A DNA stretch of 12,331 bases from Bdellovibrionales bacterium. GTDB taxonomy: Bacteria; Bdellovibrionota; JAFGOL01. The notes below the pieces were generated by a model. The model had not been told where the DNA came from. It ran no database searches and was given only the letters and a program-made list of their open reading frames with translations. Position 1 is the stretch's first letter; every line of letters begins with the position of its first letter. The stretch spans positions 1 to 12,331 of the forward strand of contig JAKLHL010000025.1 of assembly GCA_022710165.1 (NCBI GenBank), written 5' to 3'. Positions 7,850 to 12,331 of the stretch are shown here, piece after piece. Made by a program: the position numbers and the translations under genes.

Positions 7850-8438
7850 AGGAACGTTTTTTATAGAGCTTCTTTATCTCCTTTTCGTCGGTCCAAACTA
7901 TCAAACCTGTTCTTATGTCAGTCGCGTTCAGTGTCAGCTTGTAATAAATGACCTTCTTTGCACCTACTTCCTGAACATTAGACGAGAAGTCACCACTCAA
8001 CATATAGTCAGACCCCACCTGATAGCCTTTTGATTTAGCTGTGTCCTTGGCAACGTTCCCGCTTTCTGCCTGATATTGATACTCTTCAGACAGCGTCCCT
8101 CTTTGCAGCTTATCATGGAACTGGACTTTGCCGCTCTTTATCAAGGCTGTCCTTATTTTGTCAGTCAGTGACTGCATATCTATGTGCTCGCTCGTCGAGT
8201 TTGAAACGTTCTCTACCTGAAAAACAGGAGCCTTCTTTGCGTCTGTTATTATCTTGTGGGCAAGCAAAGAACCCACAAGTGAGTCTGCCATTATCTTCAT
8301 ATCAGATTCATTGTATCTGTCGTCCAACAAGATAACCCTGTCAGGGTCTGTATATTCACCTTTTGTAAAAGCTCTCTGACTTGAGCAGGATGACAATAAA
8401 GTCAGAAATGTGACGGAAAGGACGAATAAAGAACGCAT
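7839..8438 (-). CDS. lpoB: LpoB-like penicillin-binding protein activator lipoprotein
   Basis: LpoB is an outer-membrane lipoprotein that reaches through the periplasm to activate the peptidoglycan synthase PBP1B. This 199-residue protein has a signal peptide with lipobox LSSC (C18) and a short linker. It then has the LpoB core: DRVILLDDRYNESDMKIMADSLVGSLL (residues 33-59, compare E. coli FDDKFSENDMQ), a helix ending in LTDKIRTALIKSGKVQF, GSDYMLSGDFSS and KLTLNATDIRTGLIVWTDEKEIKKLYKK at the C-terminus. The E. coli protein has a long disordered Pro-rich linker after the lipobox; here it is almost absent. A strong AGGAGGA ribosome site (8444-8450) fixes ATG 8438. It leads the minus-strand run into the TPR lipoprotein and probably comEC. 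No PBP gene is in the window to confirm the partner. Confidence 0.87.
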   Translation of the reverse strand: MRSLFVLSVTFLTLLSSCSSQRAFTKGEYTDPDRVILLDDRYNESDMKIMADSLVGSLLAHKIITDAKKAPVFQVENVSNSTSEHIDMQSLTDKIRTALIKSGKVQFHDKLQRGTLSEEYQYQAESGNVAKDTAKSKGYQVGSDYMLSGDFSSNVQEVGAKKVIYYKLTLNATDIRTGLIVWTDEKEIKKLYKKRSYAM

Positions 8439-8465
8439 AAGATCCTCCTGAATAAATTATTTTTA

Positions 8466-8494
8466 ATTAAAAAATCAGCTAAAGTGTAATACAA
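8466..8494 (-). promoter_or_regulatory. Candidate sigma70 promoter of lpoB
   Basis: Read on the minus strand, TTGTAT (8489-8494) and TTTAAT (8466-8471) are spaced 17 bp and fall about 20-25 nt before the AGGAGGA ribosome site of lpoB. The -35 box lies inside the right half of the 27-bp palindrome, so a protein bound there would block this promoter. The surrounding DNA is AT-rich, so other -10 choices exist. Confidence 0.45.
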
Positions 8495-8495
8495 T
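8467..8495 (+). promoter_or_regulatory. Candidate promoter of the exported TPR gene
   Basis: TTAAAA (8467-8472) and TACAAT (8490-8495) are spaced 17 bp. Transcription would begin near 8502-8504, on or beside the ATG at 8504, giving a leaderless message. That would explain why no ribosome site is seen there. It overlaps the lpoB promoter on the opposite strand and the palindrome. The -35 box is a weak match. Confidence 0.35.
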
Positions 8496-8502
8496 TTAGC
8501 TG
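8476..8502. repeat. 27-bp near-perfect palindrome, candidate operator
   Basis: The left half CAGCTAAAGTGTA (8476-8488) and right half TACAATTTAGCTG (8490-8502) are reverse complements about the central base 8489, with 12 of 13 positions matching (the exception is 8484/8494). It sits in the 65-bp space between the divergent lpoB and TPR genes, covering the likely -35 of one and -10 of the other, and ends one base before ATG 8504. A dimeric repressor site shared by both genes is the simplest reading; an RNA hairpin would need transcription through it. Confidence 0.6.
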
Positions 8503-8503
8503 C

Positions 8504-9580
8504 ATGTCAAAGCTGGGTTTATTACTTCTTATTACCATCTGCACTAGCACAGTGCAATCACAAGAAAGGTCTGTAGACCCAAGATCGTCCGCGCCAAAGA
8601 ACGTCCAACAAAAGAACAAGGTGAAGGCCTCGGCCATTTTTATGGCTGGATTGGACGAATTCGATAAAGGTAACTACGAGACCTCCTATTATAAGTTCTC
8701 TGAGGCCTCCGAACAAAAGAATATATCCAGAGAGGAAAAGGGAATCGCTCTCTACAATTCAGCCCTTAGCCTAGAGAGGATGAAGAAGTATAAGAAAGCA
8801 ATAGAACAATATACCCTGCTGTCTTCTGATCAAAGCACGAGGGATCTTTTTAAGGATTCCTACTACAGGATAAGCGCATGCTGCCACAACACTAAAGACT
8901 GGGCCTGTGTAATAGGCAGCATGGAGAATTGGAAAAACTACGGTAAACCACTTTCGCTTTCCGAGGAGTTTGAATACCGTATAAGGAAGGGAACTGCTCT
9001 TTACCATTTAAAATTATACAGGGACGCCATAGAATACATAAGCTCTGCTACTAAAGTTCTGAACTCAAACAAGTCTTTCATATATTCAGATGCAAGAAAA
9101 AGGGGCTTCGATGACGGTAAAATAAATCAGCTGGCCCTGTGGGGATTAGAGGCAATGGCTGGTTCTTACAAAACAACGGGCGACAGCATTAACATCTCTT
9201 ACACAGAAGAGGATGAAGGCAAAATAAACATGGAGTCTCTCTCCAGGCTCTTAGAACTCAAGGCTTACTATTACCTAAGGTCCCAAGACGCATACCTTGA
9301 GATGTTGAACTACGGCGACAAGGATTCAGCAACCAAGGGCTTGTTCCTGCTCGGGGAACTCTACGGCGACATATACAAGAACTTGCTTGGGAGCGAGATC
9401 CCTCCAGACATAAAAAAGCTCAAACTCGAAAAAACCTATACTAATAAATTAAAAGAGACCTTAAGACCGATAAAAGAAAAGGCAAAAACAACTTACAAAA
9501 AGAACGTCGAGCTTTCTGCAAAATATAAGTTCACGAATGAGTGGACAGAAAAAAGTTCTAAAGCTCTCTTATCGCTCTAA
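8504..9580 (+). CDS. Exported TPR-repeat protein of unknown function
   Basis: The 358 residues begin with a short signal peptide (MSK then a hydrophobic run to about residue 17) and a likely signal-peptidase I site after VQS (17-19). The cysteine at 13 does not sit in a lipobox, so a soluble periplasmic protein is expected. A Ser/Pro/Gln/Lys-rich linker (20-40) leads to TPR-like helix pairs near 43-72, 80-112 and 150-185, for example FDKGNYETSYYKFSEAS and LYHLKLYRDAIEYISSA. The rest is helical and ends in a Lys-rich stretch. It pairs a CC (125-126) with C134 in the second repeat region. TPR proteins of this kind scaffold envelope complexes; no partner can be named. ATG 8504 is kept because it gives the signal peptide, though no ribosome site precedes it. 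Divergent from lpoB, its 3' end overlaps the PilZ gene by 23 bp. Confidence 0.8.
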   Translation: MSKLGLLLLITICTSTVQSQERSVDPRSSAPKNVQQKNKVKASAIFMAGLDEFDKGNYETSYYKFSEASEQKNISREEKGIALYNSALSLERMKKYKKAIEQYTLLSSDQSTRDLFKDSYYRISACCHNTKDWACVIGSMENWKNYGKPLSLSEEFEYRIRKGTALYHLKLYRDAIEYISSATKVLNSNKSFIYSDARKRGFDDGKINQLALWGLEAMAGSYKTTGDSINISYTEEDEGKINMESLSRLLELKAYYYLRSQDAYLEMLNYGDKDSATKGLFLLGELYGDIYKNLLGSEIPPDIKKLKLEKTYTNKLKETLRPIKEKAKTTYKKNVELSAKYKFTNEWTEKSSKALLSL

Positions 9581-9905
9581 CGACACTTTCAAGAGCTTTT
9601 GGATCACCAAATATGACCGCAGTGCCATAAGAACCGTCGTTGTTCATCCTGGTCTGGAGTACACCGCCTTCAACAGTTGTTTCCATTACGTCAGGGACGA
9701 GGAAGGTATATTTAGATGCTCTCTCTGAATTTGAACTGATCTTCTTCATAAGGTACATTCCGCCTAAACTTATGTCGCGCAGATGATAGTAATTTATTAT
9801 CTCGCCAGTATCCTCTTTAACGAGCACGCTCCTAGATGGTTTAAACCTAGGATATTTTCTTCTGTTTACCGACAGATCCTCTCTGGTATTTGAAACGGCA
9901 AGCAT
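9558..9905 (-). CDS. PilZ-domain protein (probable c-di-GMP sensor)
   Basis: This single-domain protein is 115 residues from ATG 9905. It has the two PilZ ligand motifs: RKYPR within NRRKYPRFKP (RxxxR, about residues 15-19) and DISLGG (D/NxSxxG, about 44-49), followed by the expected beta-barrel strands (GGMYLMKK, YTFLVPDV, GTAVIFGD). PilZ proteins bind cyclic di-GMP and pass the signal to motility, secretion or polysaccharide machinery; the target is unknown here. The longer start at ATG 9983 (141 aa, with AAGGA upstream) adds a hydrophobic, then basic, N-terminus. I prefer 9905 because of the GAGGAG site seven bases upstream and the normal PilZ N-terminus. Its stop lies inside the TPR gene's last codons, giving a 23-bp antisense overlap. 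Confidence 0.83.
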   Translation of the reverse strand: MLAVSNTREDLSVNRRKYPRFKPSRSVLVKEDTGEIINYYHLRDISLGGMYLMKKISSNSERASKYTFLVPDVMETTVEGGVLQTRMNNDGSYGTAVIFGDPKALESVVRAIREL

Positions 9906-9910
9906 ATGTT

Positions 9911-9919
9911 TTCTCCTCT
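9911..9919 (-). promoter_or_regulatory. Ribosome site deciding the PilZ start
   Basis: Minus-strand AGAGGAGAA ends so that GGAG is 7 nt from ATG 9905. It is a better site than the AAGGA before ATG 9983, and so favours the shorter protein. Confidence 0.6.
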
Positions 9920-9983
9920 GCAATTTATTCTGAGTGGCCCGATTTATAGTAAATGCAATAGCTGTGCCACAAAACAAAATCAT

Positions 9984-10155
9984 ATAAGTCCTTGAAATTA
10001 CTAAATACTGCCAAACATGATGTAAATGCCCTATGCTCTAAAAATTAGTCACTTTAAATCACTTAAGCTAATTAAACCCTTTAATTACAGATGCTTAAGT
10101 GGGGTGTAAAAAAACTATTCGATATTGTAAAAAATATATGTTACTTTGCTTTTGC
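9984..10155. other. Spacer between divergent PilZ and rhomboid genes
   Basis: The spacer is AT-rich with no convincing gene. It must hold the promoters of both neighbours, but I could not pick a clear -35/-10 pair for either. Its main feature is the nested inverted repeat at 10060-10101. An upstream GTG at 10099 and ATG at 10138 keep the rhomboid frame open, but both would add an atypical Lys/Cys-rich N-terminus. Confidence 0.5.
10060..10101. repeat. Nested inverted repeat upstream of the rhomboid gene
   Basis: The outer arms CACTTAAGC (10060-10068) and GCTTAAGTG (10093-10101) are perfect 9-bp reverse complements. Directly inside, TAATTAAA (10069-10076) and TTTAATTA (10080-10087) form a perfect 8-bp pair around CCC. 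Only a five-base bulge (10088-10092) breaks a 17-bp stem. Both flanking genes point away from it, so it is not a terminator; an operator or a cruciform-forming site fits better. Part of the match is favoured by AT-rich composition, but the joint structure is unlikely to be chance. Confidence 0.55.
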
Positions 10156-10860
10156 ATGTCTAATTTAAGATTCCCCAAAACACCAAAGACCATAAAAGTC
10201 ATAATCTATGTTAACGTGATCGTATATATAGCAAGTTTCATATCAGAAAGGTTCGGCTTGGACTTGTCATTGATATTTGGCGCGACACCAGTATTAATAA
10301 TAGAAAAGTACTTCTTATGGCAGCTTTTTACGTACATGTTCGTACATGCGAACATTTTCCATCTGCTCCTTAACCTCTTAATGCTTTGGATGCTTGGAAC
10401 AGAGCTTTATTATCTGTGGGGAAGGAACTTCTTTATTAAGTATTACTTCATTTGCGGTTTGGGCGGAGGGATTTCCATACTATTAATGTCTTTCGTCGAC
10501 CAGCGGACAGCCTTAATACCGACCGTTGGTTCAAGCGGAGCTATCTTTGGGCTTCTTTTGGCCTACGGGATAACGTTCAAGAATAAGTTGTTGTATGTTC
10601 TAGGATTATTCCCTGTGAAGGCCGGTATATTGGTAATAATACTGGGCGCTGTGGAATTCTTCTCTCTGTTCTCAAACAAAGACAGTTCTATAAGCCATAT
10701 CGCGCATCTTGGCGGACTCATAACAGGGCTTGCCTATCTAAAAATAAAGGAACTAGAGAAAAAACTGACAGCTAAAAAATACTCAAAATTAAAAGAGAGA
10801 TACAAGGTCGTTGTTGATAACAGGGATATAGACAATGACAATCCCAAGCTTTGGAATTGA
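10156..10860 (+). CDS. Rhomboid-family intramembrane serine protease
   Basis: Rhomboids cut transmembrane segments of other proteins within the inner membrane. From ATG 10156 the protein has 234 residues. It has a first membrane helix (about 12-30), FVHANIFHLLLNLLMLWMLG (62-81, with the family His/Asn in HLLLN), the WGR loop (88-90), GSSGAIFG (125-132, catalytic Ser127) and HIAHLGG (181-187, catalytic His184). The Ser-His dyad is therefore intact. A charged, Lys-rich cytoplasmic tail follows (195-234). The start is chosen because MSNLRFPKTP is the usual short polar N-terminus; GTG 10099 and ATG 10138 are in frame upstream, and none of the three has a clear ribosome site. It stands alone on its strand, followed by a terminator-like hairpin. 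The substrate is unknown; lipoprotein or membrane-protein quality control is possible. Confidence 0.93.
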   Translation: MSNLRFPKTPKTIKVIIYVNVIVYIASFISERFGLDLSLIFGATPVLIIEKYFLWQLFTYMFVHANIFHLLLNLLMLWMLGTELYYLWGRNFFIKYYFICGLGGGISILLMSFVDQRTALIPTVGSSGAIFGLLLAYGITFKNKLLYVLGLFPVKAGILVIILGAVEFFSLFSNKDSSISHIAHLGGLITGLAYLKIKELEKKLTAKKYSKLKERYKVVVDNRDIDNDNPKLWN

Positions 10861-10899
10861 ACAACTGTCTACAAGCCATACACCAATATACCACGCCAC

Positions 10900-10920
10900 A
10901 AACAACAAGGTGTTGTTTTT
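10900..10920 (+). terminator. Probable intrinsic terminator after the rhomboid gene
   Basis: AAACAACA (10900-10907) pairs with TGTTGTTT (10911-10918) around a three-base AGG loop, and T-rich DNA follows to about 10931. The stem is perfect but GC-poor, so termination may be partial. It lies 39 bp after the rhomboid stop, where a terminator is expected. Outer arms ATACCAC (10888-10894) and GTGGTAT (10936-10942) add a second, larger inverted repeat around it. Confidence 0.5.
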
Positions 10921-10960
10921 GTTAGGTTTTTAAATGTGGTATGGAAATTGCACAATACTA

Positions 10961-10989
10961 TATGTAAAGGGACTAAAAAACCTTACATA
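10961..10989 (+). promoter_or_regulatory. Leader hairpin just before the lipoprotein ribosome site
   Basis: TATGTAA plus GG (10961-10970, one bulged A at 10968) pairs with CCTTACATA (10981-10989) around a ten-base A-rich loop. The ribosome site GGGGAG (10990-10995) begins at the next base, 8 nt before ATG 11004. If it lies in the mRNA it could modulate ribosome loading or stabilise the 5' end; if it lies in DNA it could be an operator. I see no convincing -35/-10 pair, so I cannot tell which. Confidence 0.45.
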
Positions 10990-11003
10990 GGGGAGATAGA
11001 AAA

Positions 11004-11498
11004 ATGAAAAAGATACTAGTACTTTTAGCAGTAATAGCAATAAGCGCTTGTGGAGTGCAAAGGCCAAGACCTTTGACTATATCATTAGTAACTCCATCTG
11101 CAGATCCGCTTGCTTCACAGGGAGGCATGAAGGTAACTACAGAGAGCATCTACAACGTAAAGGTCGATTGGGACATATCAGATATTAATGCATACGGCGT
11201 AAAGATAGTAGCGGCTAGAGCTAACGACATAGATTGTGGCGAACCTATCGCTACAGCAACACTGTGGGGTGTTCCTAATTCAAGTGCCAACACCAGCAAT
11301 ATAATGTACCAGAATTTGGGAAGGATATTTGAAAGATCAGGCGTTAATTTGTCAGTATTCACGGCTGGCGAATATGCTCTATGCTTGGTAGCGACCCAGT
11401 ACGACAGGGAAAGCTCCCCTAGCATACCAGTTTTCATGTACCTTACAGTTCCACAGGCTGGGACTGGGGCAATGGGATACTATTATCCTGCGCTGTAA
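11004..11498 (+). CDS. Small secreted lipoprotein of unknown function
   Basis: The protein has 164 residues, with a compact signal peptide (MKK then a hydrophobic run) and lipobox ISAC (C16). No lysine- or aspartate-rich sorting signal is obvious after the cysteine (GVQRPRP). The mature part (about 25-150) is rich in alternating hydrophobic residues, with VKVDWDIS (52-59), YGVKIVAARA, GEYALCLVATQYD (122-134) and a final PVFMYLTVP strand. This looks like a small Ig/FN3-type beta sandwich. C78 and C127 could form a disulfide. It ends in a Gly/Tyr tail (GAMGYYYPAL). I recognise no family. The ribosome site GGGGAG is strong and the gene stands alone between a terminator-like hairpin and a convergent gene, so it is probably expressed independently and perhaps highly. 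Confidence 0.8.
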   Translation: MKKILVLLAVIAISACGVQRPRPLTISLVTPSADPLASQGGMKVTTESIYNVKVDWDISDINAYGVKIVAARANDIDCGEPIATATLWGVPNSSANTSNIMYQNLGRIFERSGVNLSVFTAGEYALCLVATQYDRESSPSIPVFMYLTVPQAGTGAMGYYYPAL

Positions 11499-11512
11499 TA
11501 TATAAACAGAGA

Positions 11513-12187
11513 TCAAACTTCTTGTTTTTTTCTGCGTCCTTTTTTAACTATCTTTTCATACTGTAGTTCTGCAGACTCTACGGCCTTTTTCCAAGAACCG
11601 AAGCATCTTCTTGCAGCTGCATACAAAGGATCGCTGGCACTTATATTACGTAATTTACCCTGGTCGAACAATTCCCTTATCTCATAGATCACTTTATCTT
11701 CATCCCAATGGCCGCTCTTCTTTAGATTTTCCTTCAACCTGAAGTAATATACTGCATTAGGGTTCTCACCGAGTTTGTCCGCTATTTCTTTGTCACTCAT
11801 TTTCTTGAAGCTTTTCCTGATGAAATCCTTTTCTGAGCCATCGAACCTGTCCAAGTTAAGTTTCAAACCCCAGCGATGGCGATATGTGTTGATGCTGTTC
11901 TTGCTTCTTCCAAGTATCTTTGCAATATCCTCAGTAGACAGCGTCTGATAATTCTTCTTCAAGAACTCCATATCATTATCGGACCATTTTTTATTACTTA
12001 CTTTCTTTATCTCATAATAGTCATAGCCGCATGCCCTTACAGCAGCTTTCCAGGATCCGAAGTGAGTAACGGCGGCATTATATAAAGACGAATTATTCCT
12101 GTGGTTCCAGGAAGCGCTCTTGTTCTCAAGTTTTCTTATTTCGTCCATGACCTTTTTTGGAGACCATTTCTTTCTTATTCTTCCCAT
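11513..12187 (-). CDS. DNA-binding protein: two homing-endonuclease-associated-type repeats flanking two Myb-like HTH units
   Basis: From ATG 12187 the protein has 224 residues and is strongly basic. Residues 5-54 and 160-207 are copies of one repeat: a Trp, a helix like KVMDEIRKL or KVIYEIREL, then LYNAAVTHFGSWKAAV or LYAAARRCFGSWKKAV. This LYxAAxxxFGSWxxAV pattern matches my memory of the homing-endonuclease-associated HNH_repeat family. Between them lie two Myb/SANT-like helix-turn-helix units, 66-110 (WSDNDMEFLKKNY, EDIAKILGRSKNSINTYRH) and 112-158 (SEKDFIRKSF, KEIADKLGENPNAVYYFRL). A KKGRRKKQEV tail ends it. No nuclease residues are visible, so a sequence-specific DNA-binding regulator is more likely than an enzyme. 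ATG 12187 is preferred to ATG 12214 because of GGAGGG seven bases upstream. It has its own near-consensus promoter. Confidence 0.8.
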   Translation of the reverse strand: MGRIRKKWSPKKVMDEIRKLENKSASWNHRNNSSLYNAAVTHFGSWKAAVRACGYDYYEIKKVSNKKWSDNDMEFLKKNYQTLSTEDIAKILGRSKNSINTYRHRWGLKLNLDRFDGSEKDFIRKSFKKMSDKEIADKLGENPNAVYYFRLKENLKKSGHWDEDKVIYEIRELFDQGKLRNISASDPLYAAARRCFGSWKKAVESAELQYEKIVKKGRRKKQEV

Positions 12188-12194
12188 AAAGGAT

Positions 12195-12200
12195 CCCTCC
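12195..12200 (-). promoter_or_regulatory. Ribosome site deciding the start of the HTH-repeat gene
   Basis: GGAGGG on the minus strand is 7 nt from ATG 12187. The upstream ATG at 12214 has no such site, so the nine extra residues it would add are probably untranslated leader. Confidence 0.7.
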
Positions 12201-12241
12201 AACTTTTGTCTCATCTAAAACAATAGTTCTGACACTTATTA

Positions 12242-12271
12242 ATTATATTACTAATATATATAAAAAGTCAA
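12242..12271 (-). promoter_or_regulatory. Near-consensus sigma70 promoter of the HTH-repeat gene
   Basis: On the minus strand TTGACT (12266-12271, 5 of 6 to consensus) and a perfect TATAAT (12242-12247) are spaced 18 bp, with a TATATA-rich spacer. The start of transcription would be near 12235, leaving a leader of about 48 nt before ATG 12187. This is the strongest promoter match in the window. Confidence 0.75.
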
Positions 12272-12282
12272 CCTGTTGTAGA

Positions 12283-12331
12283 TCAGGCTTTAGTAACACT
12301 TATGCCCAGCTCTTTTAACTGGTCCTGACTT
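12283..12331 (-). CDS. Possible C-terminal end of an upstream minus-strand gene (partial)
   Basis: Reading in from the right edge on the minus strand, one frame gives SQDQLKELGISVTKA and then TGA (12283-12285). The composition resembles a normal protein C-terminus with an LKELGI helix end, and the stop falls just before the promoter of the next gene. Fifteen residues are too few to name a family, and one other frame also stays open for a short distance. Confidence 0.3.
   Translation of the reverse strand, partial: SQDQLKELGISVTKA

Noticed and set aside
9906..9983. N-terminal membrane segment of the PilZ protein from ATG 9983
   Set aside because: The hydrophobic stretch is short and interrupted by Thr/Asn/Arg, and a stronger ribosome site precedes ATG 9905. 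It is kept as an alternative only.
11499..11530. Bidirectional terminator between the lipoprotein and HTH genes
   Set aside because: There is a T-run near 11523-11529, but only a weak five-base AAACA/TGTTT pair with a long loop, partly inside the HTH gene.
1..12331. CRISPR arrays, tRNA or rRNA genes, insertion sequences
   Set aside because: No spaced direct repeats, cloverleaf segments, conserved rRNA stretches or transposase motifs were seen on either strand.

Overview
The window reads as a stretch of chromosome from a Gram-negative bacterium with a diaminopimelate (DAP)-type cell wall. It encodes murE, an LpoB-like activator of outer-membrane type, three lipoproteins with clear lipoboxes, a ComEC DNA channel and a rhomboid protease. 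The DNA is moderately AT-rich, with heavy use of ATA (Ile) and AGA/AGG (Arg) codons. I cannot fix the phylum by eye: the proteins look divergent, and a deep-branching or candidate lineage is as likely as a proteobacterium. I see no insertion sequence, phage, CRISPR, tRNA or rRNA gene.

Region 1 (1-3070, minus strand) is a tight run in the order class I/II aminotransferase (LL-DAP aminotransferase-like), aspartate kinase without ACT domains, and murE (cut by the left edge). The gaps are 5 and 11 nt. This looks like a small module that makes DAP and loads it onto the peptidoglycan precursor.

Region 2 (3071-4033, plus strand) is thiL, thiamine-monophosphate kinase. It diverges from region 1 across only 39 bp and meets the next gene tail to tail with no spacing.

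Region 3 (4034-8438, minus strand) reads in the order lpoB, a COG3014-like TPR lipoprotein, comEC and a DnaB-core-like protein that appears to lack the Walker A lysine. lpoB and the lipoprotein overlap by 11 bp and are surely co-transcribed. Membership of the last two in the same transcript is inferred.

Region 4 (8439-12331) starts at a divergent promoter carrying a 27-bp near-perfect palindrome. It then holds an exported TPR protein (+), a PilZ protein (-), a regulatory spacer with a nested inverted repeat, a rhomboid protease (+), an unknown small lipoprotein (+) preceded by a terminator-like hairpin and a leader hairpin, and a repeat-containing DNA-binding protein (-) with a near-consensus sigma70 promoter. 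The right edge may carry the last residues of another minus-strand gene.

The recurring theme is the cell envelope: DAP supply, MurE, LpoB, lipoproteins, rhomboid and ComEC. The least explained parts are the degenerate DnaB-like protein, the repeat/HTH DNA-binding protein, the small lipoprotein and the two large palindromes.
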